The translations under genes were made by a program, and so were the position numbers. A stretch of DNA of 64,000 bases, from positions 186,001-250,000 of the forward strand of contig CAVRVD010000015.1 of NCBI GenBank assembly GCA_963724535.1, written 5' to 3'. The notes beneath the pieces are model-generated. The model ran no database searches, had not been told where the DNA came from, and was given only the letters and a program-made list of their open reading frames with translations. Positions within the stretch are counted from its first letter, which is position 1, and each line of letters opens with the position of its first letter. This document shows, piece by piece, positions 35,488 to 44,516 of the stretch. Origin of the DNA: JADJPO01 sp963724535 (GTDB lineage Bacteria > Actinomycetota > Actinomycetes > Actinomycetales > Kineosporiaceae).

Positions 35488-36933
35488 ATGGCCCTGAGTT
35501 GGAAGCTGCACGGCGACGGCAAGACGGTCGGTCCCAACGACGTCGTCGCTCCCGACGAGCGCCTCTCCTGGGGCAAGACGATCGGCCTGGGCGCCCAGCA
35601 CGTGGTCGCCATGTTCGGCGCCACCTTCGTCTTCCCGCTGGTGATGGGACTGAACGCCCAGCTCGCGATCATGATGAGCGGGATCGCGACGATCTGCTTC
35701 CTGCTGATCGTGCAGGGCAAGGTGCCCAGCTACCTGGGCACCTCCGCCTCGTTCGTCGGTGGCGTGGCAGCGATCCGGGCGCAGGGCGGTGACTCGGCCA
35801 GGGTGACCGGCGCCATCCTGATCGCCGGCCTGATCCTGGCCCTGGTCGGGGTGGCCATCCACTTCCTCGGCTCCGGGGTGCTGCACAAGGTGCTGCCGCC
35901 GGTGGTCACCGGCGCGGTGGTGATGCTGATCGGCTTCAACCTGGCCCCGGTGGTGGCCAACATCTACTGGCCGCAGGACCAATGGGTGGCCCTGCTCGTG
36001 ATGACCTTCGCGATCATCTGCGGGGTGGCCCTGAAGGGCTTCGCCGGCCGGATCGCGATCTTCCTCTCGTTGATCTTCGGTTTCGCCCTGTCCTGGGTCT
36101 TCGACAAGACCTTCGGCATGATCACGTCGTTCGATGCCGGCGCCGGCGAGGTGACCACACACTTCCGGGTCAACTTCGGCGGGGTCGAGGCGGCGTCCTG
36201 GTTCGGTTTCCCGCCGCAGACCTCGATCGGCGCGGACGGCAAGGAGATCGTCGGCTGGCATGCGCCGTCCTTCTCCCTCGCAGCCGTCCTGCTGGTGATG
36301 CCGGCCGTGATCGCGCTGATCGCCGAGAACACCGGACACGTCAAGGCGGTCGCCGAGATGACCGGGGCCAACCTGGACGGCGTGATGGGCCGGGCGATCG
36401 GCGCCGACGGCGTCGGCACCATGATCGCCTCGTCGGTCGGCGGCTCACCGACCACCACCTACGCCGAGAACATCGGCGTGATGGCAGCCACCCGGGTGTA
36501 CTCCACGGCCGCCTACTACGTCGCGGCGCTGGTGGCGATCCTGTTCGGCCTGTCGCCCAAGTTCGGCGCCCTGGTCGCGGCCACCCCCGGTGGGGTGCTC
36601 GGCGGGATCACCGTCGTCCTGTACGGCATGATCGGCCTGCTCGGCGCGAAGATCTGGAAGGAGAACCAGGTCGACTTCGGCAACCCGATCAACCTGATCC
36701 CGGTCGCGGCGGGCATCATCATCGCGATCGGCAACACCAAGCTGGTCTTCTCCGACAACTTCTCCCTCGAGGGCATCGCGCTTGGCACGATCGTCACCAT
36801 CGCGGCCTACCACCTGTCGGTGGCCCTGGCCCCCGAGGAGATGAAGAGCCGCCACCACGGAGCGATGATCAACTACCCGGTGGTCGACGTCGCCGGGGAA
36901 GATGACACCGAACCGCACCGGCGCTCGGACTGA
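35488..36933 (+). CDS. NCS2-family permease, uracil (UraA/RutG) type
   Basis: The 481-residue protein has about 14 membrane segments. It carries QHVVAMFGATFVFPLVMG, AENTGHVKAV (first substrate glutamate) and GSPTTTYAENIGVMAATRVY (second). In UraA the matching Glu241 and Glu290 contact uracil; xanthine/urate carriers instead have Q-N in the second motif. So a pyrimidine is favoured as substrate. It begins at ATG 35488 and is the first gene of the Mo hydroxylase operon. Confidence 0.9.
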   Translation: MALSWKLHGDGKTVGPNDVVAPDERLSWGKTIGLGAQHVVAMFGATFVFPLVMGLNAQLAIMMSGIATICFLLIVQGKVPSYLGTSASFVGGVAAIRAQGGDSARVTGAILIAGLILALVGVAIHFLGSGVLHKVLPPVVTGAVVMLIGFNLAPVVANIYWPQDQWVALLVMTFAIICGVALKGFAGRIAIFLSLIFGFALSWVFDKTFGMITSFDAGAGEVTTHFRVNFGGVEAASWFGFPPQTSIGADGKEIVGWHAPSFSLAAVLLVMPAVIALIAENTGHVKAVAEMTGANLDGVMGRAIGADGVGTMIASSVGGSPTTTYAENIGVMAATRVYSTAAYYVAALVAILFGLSPKFGALVAATPGGVLGGITVVLYGMIGLLGAKIWKENQVDFGNPINLIPVAAGIIIAIGNTKLVFSDNFSLEGIALGTIVTIAAYHLSVALAPEEMKSRHHGAMINYPVVDVAGEDDTEPHRRSD

Positions 36934-36973
36934 CCGGGAGGAGTATGCGGCCGTCGGGGGCAGGTCCTCCCGG
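36934..36973 (+). terminator. Hairpin between permease and Mo hydroxylase genes
   Basis: A 9-bp perfect stem pairs CCGGGAGGA at 36934-36942 with 36965-36973. It has a 22-nt loop and no T-run. It may lower read-through from the permease into the enzyme genes or stabilise mRNA ends. Confidence 0.4.
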
Positions 36974-37045
36974 CGGCCGCGCCGTTTCGCGACACCCGGT
37001 TTGCGCCGCAGACAGGACCCGCCGCCGTCAGGAAGGATCGTCCCG

Positions 37046-37966
37046 GTGAAGCCCCCGCCGTTCACCCACCATGCTCCGACCACCCTCGAGCAGGCGGTCA
37101 CCGTGCTCGGTGAGGTCGGGCACGACGGCAAGGTGCTGGCCGGCGGTCAGAGTCTGATCCCGATCCTGTCGATGCGGCTGGCCACCCCGGCCCACCTGGT
37201 GGACATCAACCGGGTCGCCGGGCTGGACACCGTCGAGGTGGTGGCCGGCGCCGCCGAGCCGGCAGGTGTCCAGCCGGGACATCGCGCCGTCCGGGTCGGT
37301 GCCCTGGTCCGCCACGCCCGCCTCGAGCGGGACGCCCCGGCCGAGGCGGCGAACCCCTTGCTGGGGCAGGCGCTGCGACACGTCGCGCACCCGGCGATCC
37401 GCAACCGCGGCACCACGGTGGGCGCCATCGCGCACGCCGACCCGAGCGGGGAGATCCCGGCCGTGCTCGCCCTGACCGGCGGTGAGGTCGAGGCGCACAG
37501 CGTGCGCGGAACCCGACGGATCGCCGCCGCGGACTTCTTCCTCGGCCCGCTGGAGACGGCCCTGGCCCCCGACGAGCTGGCGGTCGCGGTGCGCTTCGAC
37601 GCCCTGCCGGACGGTGCCGGGACGGCGTTCGACGAGATCGCCCGGCGCAGCGGCGACTACGCCCTGGCCGGCCTCGCCGCCGTGGTCACGGTCTCCGGCG
37701 GCGTGGTGCGCACGGCCAGGGTCAGCCCGGTCTCGCTCACCGCGGTGCCGACGGTGATCGACCTGGACGATGTGCTGGCCGGCGCCGCGGTCGAGGCGGC
37801 CGACTGGGCGGCTGCGGCGGACGCCGTCCGCGACCGGGTCGACCCGGAGCCCGACATCCACGCCACCGCGGAGTATCGCAGGGCGCTGGCGGCGGCCCTG
37901 GCCGCGCGACTGCTGCCCCGGGCGGCGGCGGCCGCGACGGACGCAACGACCAGGGAGGGCCGATGA
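37046..37966 (+). CDS. Molybdenum hydroxylase FAD subunit (CoxM/xanthine dehydrogenase type)
   Basis: GTG at 37046 follows GGAAGG. The FAD-binding loops are AGGQSLIPILSMRLA and RNRGTTVGAIAHADPSGE, as in the medium subunit of CO dehydrogenase/xanthine dehydrogenase. It overlaps the iron-sulfur subunit by ATGA. It passes electrons from the FeS clusters to an acceptor. In this cluster the likely substrate of the complex is a pyrimidine (inference). Confidence 0.93.
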   Translation: MKPPPFTHHAPTTLEQAVTVLGEVGHDGKVLAGGQSLIPILSMRLATPAHLVDINRVAGLDTVEVVAGAAEPAGVQPGHRAVRVGALVRHARLERDAPAEAANPLLGQALRHVAHPAIRNRGTTVGAIAHADPSGEIPAVLALTGGEVEAHSVRGTRRIAAADFFLGPLETALAPDELAVAVRFDALPDGAGTAFDEIARRSGDYALAGLAAVVTVSGGVVRTARVSPVSLTAVPTVIDLDDVLAGAAVEAADWAAAADAVRDRVDPEPDIHATAEYRRALAAALAARLLPRAAAAATDATTREGR

Positions 37967-38541
37967 CCGGACCGATGAGTGCGGCGACGAGCGGCTCGCC
38001 CACCGGCGAGCTCCTGCACGAGGTGCGGCTGCGCGTCAACGCCACCATGCACGTCGTGCGGGTACCCGCCCGGCGCCTGCTGTCCGACGCGCTGCGCCAC
38101 GACGTCGGGCTGACCGGCACCCACGTGGGCTGTGAGCACGGGGTCTGCGGGGCCTGCACGGTGCTTCTGGACGGCGCCCCGGTGCGGTCCTGCCTGATGT
38201 TCGCGGTCGGCGCGCAGGACGGTGAGATCACCACCGTCGAGGGGCTCCCGGCTCGGGCGGGCTGCGCCGAGGGGGAGCTGGGTCCGGTCCAGCAGGCGTT
38301 CATGGACACCCACGCCCTGCAGTGCGGCTTCTGCACCCCGGGCTTCCTCACCACGGTGACCGCCTACCTGGAGTCCCGGGGGCAGGACGCGGGAGAGCCG
38401 ACGGAGCACGAGATCCGGGAGGCGATCTCCGGCAACCTGTGTCGGTGCACGGGGTACCAGAACATCGTCCGGGCCGTCTCGCGCGCGGCGGAGCTCGCTG
38501 AACAGAGCCATCCCGACGGCGGGCGGGAGGAGCAGCCATGA
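37963..38541 (+). CDS. Molybdenum hydroxylase [2Fe-2S] subunit
   Basis: Two ferredoxin clusters are present: the plant-type CEHGVCGACTVLLDG and the helical CGFCTPG with CRCTGYQNIV. The length of 192 residues is slightly long because of a ~25-residue N-terminal extension. ATGA overlaps on both sides show tight coupling with the FAD and molybdenum subunits. Confidence 0.95.
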   Translation: MTGPMSAATSGSPTGELLHEVRLRVNATMHVVRVPARRLLSDALRHDVGLTGTHVGCEHGVCGACTVLLDGAPVRSCLMFAVGAQDGEITTVEGLPARAGCAEGELGPVQQAFMDTHALQCGFCTPGFLTTVTAYLESRGQDAGEPTEHEIREAISGNLCRCTGYQNIVRAVSRAAELAEQSHPDGGREEQP

Positions 38542-40988
38542 CGACCCGGTACGTCGGTGCAAGGGTCCAGCGCCGGGAGGACCCGCGGCTGGTCGGTGGT
38601 CACGGACGCTACCTGGACGACCTCGGCCACGGCGCGGCCGAGGCGGCGTTCGTGCGCAGCACCTTCGCGCACGCCCGGATCGTCGACATCGACGTCACCG
38701 GCGCCGTGGACGTCGACGGCGTGCTGGCCATCTACACCTATGAGGATCTGGCCGACGACACCGCCACCCGGGTCCGCGAGCGGCTGCCGCTGCTCATCCC
38801 GCACCCGGCCCTGCACGCCCCGGTCACCGGCCATCCGCTGGCCGCGCAGGAGGTCAAGCACGTCGGTGAACCTGTGGTCATGGTGGTGGCCACCGACCGG
38901 TACGTCGCCGAGGACGCGTGCTCGGCGATCCGGGTCGACTACGAGCCACTGCCGACGGTGGTCGGGCTGGCCGAGGCGATCGCCGCCGACCACCTGGTGC
39001 ACAGCGAGGCACCCGGCAACGTGTCGGCCCACCTGGTGCAGGAGACCGGCGACGCCCGGGGCGCGGTGGCCGCCGCCCCGCACCGCCTGGAGCTCAACCT
39101 GTCCATCGACCGCAGCGCCAGCATGCCGATGGAAGGCAAAGGCGTTCTGGCCCAATGGAACTCCGATGAGGATTCGCTACGGATCTACTCCTCGACGCAG
39201 TCCTCGACCGGGGTCCGCGCCGCTGTCGCCGCCAAGCTCAACCTGCCCCTGGCGAAGGTGGAGTGCATCGCTCCCGACATCGGCGGCGGGTTCGGGGTGA
39301 AGATCGTGCACCCCTGGCCGGAGGAGGTGCTGGTGCCATGGGCGGCGCGCCGCCTCGGTCGGGACGTCAAGTGGGTCGAGGACCGACGCGAGCACTTCAT
39401 CTCCAGCTCGCACGAGCGGGCCCAGCTGCACCACATCGAGGTCGGCTTCGACGACGACGGCCGGATCCTCGGCCTGGACGTGAGGTTCTGGCACGACAAC
39501 GGCGCCTACACCCCGTACGGGATCATCGTGCCGATCATCACCTCCACCCAGCTGCTCGGCCCGTACAAGCCGGGGGCCTACCGGGTGGAGTTCTCCAGCC
39601 TCTACACGAACACGGTGATCGTCACCCCCTACCGCGGCGCCGGCCGGCCCCAGGGCGTGTTCGCGATGGAGCGAACGATGGACGCCATCGCCGACGAGCT
39701 CGGCAGAGACCGTGCCGAGGTGCGCGCCGTCAACCTGATCACCCCCGAGGAGATGCCCTACGACCACGGGCTGGTCTTCCAGGACGGGCGGCCCTACCGC
39801 TACGACTCGGGGGACTTCCCGGCCTCACTGGCGAAGCTGCTGGCCCTCGTCGGCTGGCAGGACTTCCCGCAGCTGCGGGAGCAGGCCCGGGCCGAGGGCC
39901 GCCGGGTCGGGATCGGGATCGGCTGCTACGTCGAGGGGACCGGGGTCGGTCCGTACGAGGGCGCGCACGTCCAGGTGGAGACCTCGGGCCGGGTGAACGT
40001 GGCCACCGGGTTGACCACCCAGGGCCAGGGCCACCAGACCGTGTTCGCCCAAGTGGTCGCCGACGAGCTCGGCGTGCCGATCGAGAACGTGTACGTCACC
40101 ACCGGCGACACCCGCCGGATGCCCTACGCCGTCGGCACCTTCGCCTCCCGCTCGGCGGTGATGAGCGGCAACGCGAGCGCGCTGGCGGCGCGCGTCGTGC
40201 GGGCCAAGGCCCTGCGACTGGCGGCCACGGCGCTGGAGGTCGACGAGGCCGACCTGGAGATCGTCGACGGGCAGGTCCGGGTGGTCGGCGCCCCGGACAC
40301 CAGCATCGCCCTGGGCACCCTGTCGGTGCTGTCCAACCCCCTGCGCTACGCCTTCGACGAGGCGGTCAACGCTGCCACCCAGTTCTCCGGGGACGGGGAC
40401 CCCGATGCGCCGCCAGTGGCCGAGGACGACGAACCCGGGCTGGAGGGCACCGACTTCTACTCACCGACCCAGTCCACCTTCGCCAACGGCATGCACGCCG
40501 CGATCGTGGAGACCGACCCGCAGACGGCCGAGATCCGAGTGCTGCGCTACTGCGTCATCCACGACTGCGGGACGCTGATCAACCCGATGATCGTCGAGGG
40601 TCAGGTGCACGGCGGGGTCGGTCAGGGCATCGGCGGCGCCCTGTACGAGCGGATGGTCTACGACGAGACCGGCCAGCTGCTCAACGCCTCGTTCATGGAC
40701 TTCCTGATGCCGTACGCCTCGGAGGTCCCGTCCGTGGAGATCGATCACCTGGAGACCCCCTCGCCACTGAACCCGTTGGGGGTCAAGGGGGCCGGGGAGG
40801 CCGGATGCATCCCGGTGTCCGCGGTGATCGCTTCGGCGATCGAGGACGCCGAGGGGTTCCAGATCTCATCGATGCCGATCTCGCCGAACGAGCTGTGGCA
40901 GCTGCGCCGAGAGCACGCCACCGGGCAGATCCCGTCGACCAGAGCGGCCCAGCGCCGCGCAGCCCAGCAGGAGAAGGGGTCATCGTGA
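38538..40988 (+). CDS. Molybdenum hydroxylase large subunit (Moco)
   Basis: The 816-residue protein shows IAPDIGGGFGVKI, PYRGAGRPQGVFAMERTMDA, GQGHQTVFAQVVADELG and the catalytic glutamate in GVKGAGEAGCIPV. The CO dehydrogenase form I loop (AYRCSFR) is replaced by PYRGAGRP, so it is a hydroxylase of organic substrates. Uracil/thymine dehydrogenases, which make barbiturates, belong to this general class of enzymes. The uracil-type permease and barbiturase in the same island make uracil the best guess; xanthine or another azaarene is possible. Confidence 0.93.
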   Translation: MTTRYVGARVQRREDPRLVGGHGRYLDDLGHGAAEAAFVRSTFAHARIVDIDVTGAVDVDGVLAIYTYEDLADDTATRVRERLPLLIPHPALHAPVTGHPLAAQEVKHVGEPVVMVVATDRYVAEDACSAIRVDYEPLPTVVGLAEAIAADHLVHSEAPGNVSAHLVQETGDARGAVAAAPHRLELNLSIDRSASMPMEGKGVLAQWNSDEDSLRIYSSTQSSTGVRAAVAAKLNLPLAKVECIAPDIGGGFGVKIVHPWPEEVLVPWAARRLGRDVKWVEDRREHFISSSHERAQLHHIEVGFDDDGRILGLDVRFWHDNGAYTPYGIIVPIITSTQLLGPYKPGAYRVEFSSLYTNTVIVTPYRGAGRPQGVFAMERTMDAIADELGRDRAEVRAVNLITPEEMPYDHGLVFQDGRPYRYDSGDFPASLAKLLALVGWQDFPQLREQARAEGRRVGIGIGCYVEGTGVGPYEGAHVQVETSGRVNVATGLTTQGQGHQTVFAQVVADELGVPIENVYVTTGDTRRMPYAVGTFASRSAVMSGNASALAARVVRAKALRLAATALEVDEADLEIVDGQVRVVGAPDTSIALGTLSVLSNPLRYAFDEAVNAATQFSGDGDPDAPPVAEDDEPGLEGTDFYSPTQSTFANGMHAAIVETDPQTAEIRVLRYCVIHDCGTLINPMIVEGQVHGGVGQGIGGALYERMVYDETGQLLNASFMDFLMPYASEVPSVEIDHLETPSPLNPLGVKGAGEAGCIPVSAVIASAIEDAEGFQISSMPISPNELWQLRREHATGQIPSTRAAQRRAAQQEKGSS

Positions 40989-41659
40989 AGCTCACCGGAG
41001 CGGCCACACTGCAGGCACCGCCGGAGCAGGTCTACGCCGCGTTCAACAACCCGGCGGTGCTGGCCCGGTGTGTGCCGGGGTGTGAGTCACTGACCCAGAT
41101 CGGTCCGGACGCCTACGCCATGACGGTCACCGCGGGGGTCGCCGCGATCAAGGGCACCTACACCGGTGAGGTGGCCCTGGCCGACGGCACTCCGCCGTCC
41201 GCGTTCACGTTGCGGGCCAAGGGGGCCGGCGGACCGGGCACGGTATCCGCGGACGTCGCGATGCGGCTGCTGCCGTCGGCACACGGCGGTACCGACCTGT
41301 CCTACGACGCCGACGCCATGATCGGCGGCACCATCGGCGGGGTCGGGCAGCGGATGCTGAACGGGGTGGCCAAGAAGATGGCCGGCCAGTTCTTCGCCGC
41401 GGTGGACGCCGACATCGCCTCCGGCGGTGCGGTTCCGGTGCTGGCCGAGCCGGTCGGAATCGGTGCGGCGGCCGGTCCGACGGCGGCGCCGGCCGCCGAG
41501 GCGCCACGGGTCTTTCCCGGCAGGTCGGCGACCACGACCGCGAACCTCAACCTGGACAAGGGCTCCGGGTTCGCCATCGGCGCTCTGGTCGGTGGGCTGC
41601 TGGCCCTGGCCGGGGTCGCCCTGGGAGCGCGGATCGCCCGCGCGGCGCGGCGGGACTGA
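40985..41659 (+). CDS. CoxG-like SRPBCC protein with C-terminal membrane anchor
   Basis: The protein starts at GTG 40985, overlapping the large subunit stop. Residues 1-150 fit the CoxG fold: GAATLQAPPEQVYAAFNNPA, LARCVPGCESL, GTIGGVGQRMLNGVAKKMAG. A linker leads to a transmembrane helix FAIGALVGGLLALAGVALGA with a basic end. CoxG anchors CO dehydrogenase to the membrane in Oligotropha; a similar docking of this hydroxylase to the respiratory chain is likely. Confidence 0.9.
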   Translation: MKLTGAATLQAPPEQVYAAFNNPAVLARCVPGCESLTQIGPDAYAMTVTAGVAAIKGTYTGEVALADGTPPSAFTLRAKGAGGPGTVSADVAMRLLPSAHGGTDLSYDADAMIGGTIGGVGQRMLNGVAKKMAGQFFAAVDADIASGGAVPVLAEPVGIGAAAGPTAAPAAEAPRVFPGRSATTTANLNLDKGSGFAIGALVGGLLALAGVALGARIARAARRD

Positions 41660-41665
41660 GCCGAC

Positions 41666-42535
41666 GTGCGCCCGTTCGTGGCCGCCGCCGTCCAGGTCGC
41701 CCCGGCGCCCGGTCCGCTCACCGCCGCCTCGGTGCAGGCGAACCTGGCCCGGTGTGTCGAGCTGACCCGGCGCTGTGTCGAGGACACCGGCGCCGAGCTC
41801 GTCGTCCTGCCGGAGTCGGCGACCACCGGGTTCACCCCGGGCTGCTCGCCCGAGCAGCTGTGGGACCTGATCTCGCCGATCCCCGGCCCGGTGCTGGCCC
41901 CGCTGCAGGAGGTGGCGGCCGACCTCGGCGTCCATGTCTGTGTCGGCAGCTACGAGCGGGGCGAGGCGCGCGGGGTGGTCTACAACGCCGCGGCCATGTT
42001 CGGGCCGGACGGCGCGGTGCTAGGGGTCTACCGCAAGACCCATCCGTTCCCCGGTGAGCGGTGCGAGCTGGGTGGCTGGGTGACCGCCGGGGACGACGTC
42101 TGCGTCGTGGAGACCGAGCTCGGCCGGATCGGCATGATCATCTGCTTCGACGGCGACTTCCCGGAGCTGAGCCGGATCGAGGCGCTGCTCGGGGCGGAAG
42201 TGATCTGTCGGCCCTCGGCACTGCTGCGCTCGGCGGACATCTGGGAGCTCACCTCTCGGGCCCGGGCCTACGACAACCACGTGTTCGTGATCGGGGCGAA
42301 CGCGACCGGGATCGACCCGGCCGGGGTGATCTACTTCGGCAACTCCCACATCGTCTCGCCGGTCGCGCAGATCCTGGCCCGGGCCTCCTCCCACGAGTGC
42401 TGGGTGTCGGCCCGGCTCGACGTCGACGCGGCGATGCGTTCGCTCACGCCCGGCTCGAGCGTCCAGCAGTCCTTCCATCACCTGCGCGAGCGCAACCGGG
42501 CCCTCCTGGAGCGCTACCGGGACCTGTTGGGCTGA
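41666..42535 (+). CDS. Nitrilase-superfamily amidohydrolase
   Basis: The catalytic triad is visible: Glu in LPESATTGF, Lys in VYRKTHPFPGE and Cys in MIICFDGDFPE. The 289-residue length suits an aliphatic amidase or N-carbamoyl hydrolase. GTG at 41666 is 6 bp after the CoxG-like gene, so it is in the Mo hydroxylase operon. Malonamate or a ureido acid are plausible substrates in the proposed pathway (inference). Confidence 0.9.
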   Translation: MRPFVAAAVQVAPAPGPLTAASVQANLARCVELTRRCVEDTGAELVVLPESATTGFTPGCSPEQLWDLISPIPGPVLAPLQEVAADLGVHVCVGSYERGEARGVVYNAAAMFGPDGAVLGVYRKTHPFPGERCELGGWVTAGDDVCVVETELGRIGMIICFDGDFPELSRIEALLGAEVICRPSALLRSADIWELTSRARAYDNHVFVIGANATGIDPAGVIYFGNSHIVSPVAQILARASSHECWVSARLDVDAAMRSLTPGSSVQQSFHHLRERNRALLERYRDLLG

Positions 42536-42541
42536 CCGGCC

Positions 42542-43762
42542 TCACCCCCCTGGGTGGGTCGCCGGTGCACTCGGACGGCGATCACGACGTACCGGACCGA
42601 CCGTGAGCGCCAGGCAGACCAGCCCGCAGCCGGCGCAGACCAACCACAGGGCCCGGTACCCGGCCTGGTCGGCGACCCAGCCGTGCACCGGGGAGACCAG
42701 GGCGGCGCCCCCGAACAGCACCATCGAGGCCAGCCCGACCCCCTGCCCGGCCCGCTCCGGACCGGCCAGCTCCCCGGCGATCAGCTGCAGCACCCCGTTG
42801 GCGCCGAGGGCACCGAGCCCGAACACCGCCATCGTCGGGATCTGCGCCACCGGTCCGAACGGGCTGAGCGTCCAGTACCCCAGGGCACCGACGACGAGCA
42901 CCACCCAGATCGCGGCGAGCACCGGCCAGCGGCGCGGCGCACCGGCCACCGATCGGGTGTCGGCCAGGCGACCCCAGACCAGCCTGGCCGTCATCGCCGA
43001 CAGGCTGACCACGACGAACAGCACCGAGCCGGCGACTGGACCGGCCCCGTCGGCGCGCAGGCCGGCGACGGCGAAGCCGAGTACTGCGGACAGGCTCACC
43101 ACGTAGCAGGCGCTCAGCACCAGTAGCCGGACCATCCGCGGGCGGCGCAGCAGCCCGGGCAGGTCCAGGCCGAGCCCCCGGGGCCGCTGCGTCGCCACCG
43201 AGCGCTGGCTGACCAGCCCGAAGCCCAGCGAGCAGATCCCGGCCAGGGCGGCGCTGGTCAGCAGCGCGAGCCGGACGCCGCCGACGGCAGCCAGCCCGGG
43301 CAGCAGGAAGGCGGCCAGCAGCCCACCGAGCGAGACCGCCATCTGGCGCACCCCCATCGCCATGCCGCGGCGGGCTGCGGGGAAGGTCTGGAAGATCGAG
43401 ACGGCGCCGGCCAGGGTGATCACCGCCTGGCACAGCCCGAACCCGAAGAAGGCGAGCATCAGCCCGGTCAGGCTGCGGGCGTACCCGGCCGCGACGAGGA
43501 AGGCCGCGACGAGCACGCCACTGACCAGCAGCGGACGACGCGGGCCGGACCGGTCAACCAGCGCCCCGGCCGGCACCAGCGCCAGCGCCGTGCTCACCGA
43601 CCCGGCCGCGAGCACCAGTCCGACCTGGACCCCGGTGAGCGCGAACTCCTCGGCGAGATCGGGCACCAGGGCGCCCAGCCCCCAGGAGCAGACCGACACC
43701 GTCGCCTGGGCGGCGACGGCCATCGCCAGGACGGCACGCTCGCCCGCCACAGAGGTGCTCAC
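42542..43762 (-). CDS. MFS transporter
   Basis: The 406-residue protein has 12 predicted membrane helices, beginning ERAVLAMAVAAQATVSVCSW with the motif-A-like GALVDRSGPRRPLL between helices 2 and 3. It is convergent with the nitrilase gene by 6 bp. The GTG start overlaps the stop of a small upstream ORF. Its cargo may be an acid or amide intermediate of the island, but nothing in the sequence proves this. Confidence 0.88.
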   Translation of the reverse strand: MSTSVAGERAVLAMAVAAQATVSVCSWGLGALVPDLAEEFALTGVQVGLVLAAGSVSTALALVPAGALVDRSGPRRPLLVSGVLVAAFLVAAGYARSLTGLMLAFFGFGLCQAVITLAGAVSIFQTFPAARRGMAMGVRQMAVSLGGLLAAFLLPGLAAVGGVRLALLTSAALAGICSLGFGLVSQRSVATQRPRGLGLDLPGLLRRPRMVRLLVLSACYVVSLSAVLGFAVAGLRADGAGPVAGSVLFVVVSLSAMTARLVWGRLADTRSVAGAPRRWPVLAAIWVVLVVGALGYWTLSPFGPVAQIPTMAVFGLGALGANGVLQLIAGELAGPERAGQGVGLASMVLFGGAALVSPVHGWVADQAGYRALWLVCAGCGLVCLALTVGPVRRDRRPSAPATHPGG

Positions 43763-43917
43763 CTCCGGTTCGGGCCGGTGGCACCCCGGGGTCGACCGGA
43801 CCCGGTGCGCCCGTCGGCGGCGGACCCGGCGGGGGGATCGACGCTCCCGGGCTGTTCCGGCTCCTCGCGCAGCGGGGTGAGCAGGTCACGCAGCCCGTTG
43901 TGGCTGATCTCGTGCAT
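43759..43917 (-). CDS. Small 52-residue ORF coupled to the MFS gene
   Basis: The frame reads MHEISHNGLRDLLTPLREEP then a proline/glycine-rich tail ending GATGPNRR, and its TGA overlaps the MFS GTG. There is an in-frame stop just upstream of the start. The first 20 residues are helical and well codon-biased. It could be a real leader peptide gene or the tail of a lost gene. Confidence 0.35.
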   Translation of the reverse strand: MHEISHNGLRDLLTPLREEPEQPGSVDPPAGSAADGRTGSGRPRGATGPNRR

Positions 43918-44001
43918 CACCGCGAGCCCTCAGCCGTGAACGGCGCCGGATCCCGTCCTCCCGCGGGCGGTGGGATCGGCATGATCATCCACTGCCGCAG
44001 C

Positions 44002-44412
44002 TCACAACAACTCGGCAACGAGGTCTTCGACCTTCGTCCTGATGGCGTCCCGGATGGGGCGCACCGCCTCGATGCCCTGGCCGGCGGGGTCCTCCAGCGG
44101 CCAGTCCAGGTAGCGGGTGCCGGGGAAGTACGGACAGGCGTCGCCACAGCCCATGGTGATCGCCACGTCACTGACCTGCACCGCCTCCGGGGTGAGCACC
44201 GTCGGAGTCGCGGCCGTGATGTCGATGCCCACCTCACGCATCGCCTCGACGGCGACCGGGTTGACCTGGTCGGCGGGCGCAGTGCCGGCAGATCGAACCT
44301 CGATCGCGTCGCCGGCCAGGGCGCGCAGCCAGCCGGCGGCCATCTGGGAGCGGCCGGCGTTGTGCACGCAGACGAACAGGACGGAGGGCTTGCGGTCAGG
44401 CGCGGTGGCCAT
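44002..44412 (-). CDS. arsC: Arsenate reductase, low-molecular-weight phosphatase type
   Basis: The 136-residue protein has the phosphatase loop FVCVHNAGRSQ with catalytic Cys15 and the TMGCGDACPYFPGTRYLDWP segment typical of ArsC of this family, which reduces arsenate to arsenite. It follows the aquaporin gene on the minus strand, separated by an 11-bp tandem repeat. Confidence 0.93.
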   Translation of the reverse strand: MATAPDRKPSVLFVCVHNAGRSQMAAGWLRALAGDAIEVRSAGTAPADQVNPVAVEAMREVGIDITAATPTVLTPEAVQVSDVAITMGCGDACPYFPGTRYLDWPLEDPAGQGIEAVRPIRDAIRTKVEDLVAELL

Positions 44413-44442
44413 GGGGTACTTCCTTCCGGATCGGGCGGTCAC

Positions 44443-44515
44443 GGGACTGGAACTGGACTGGAACGGGACTGGAACGGGACTGGAACGGGACTGGAGCGGG
44501 GCTGGAGTAGGACTG
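44443..44515. repeat. 11-bp tandem repeat between aquaporin and arsC
   Basis: About six imperfect copies of GGGACTGGAAC follow each other between the aquaporin stop and the arsC ribosome site. They lie in the transcribed spacer and do not form a good hairpin. Copies degrade toward the aquaporin side. Confidence 0.8.
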
Positions 44516-44516
44516 G

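Noticed and set aside
37046..40988. Carbon monoxide dehydrogenase
   Set aside because: The large subunit has PYRGAGRP instead of the AYRCSFR loop of form I CO dehydrogenase, and context is nucleobase catabolism.
44443..44515. CRISPR-like array
   Set aside because: Units are 11 bp and directly adjacent with no spacers; the other repeat arrays (47243, 48031, 56042) fail the same way, and no cas gene is present.
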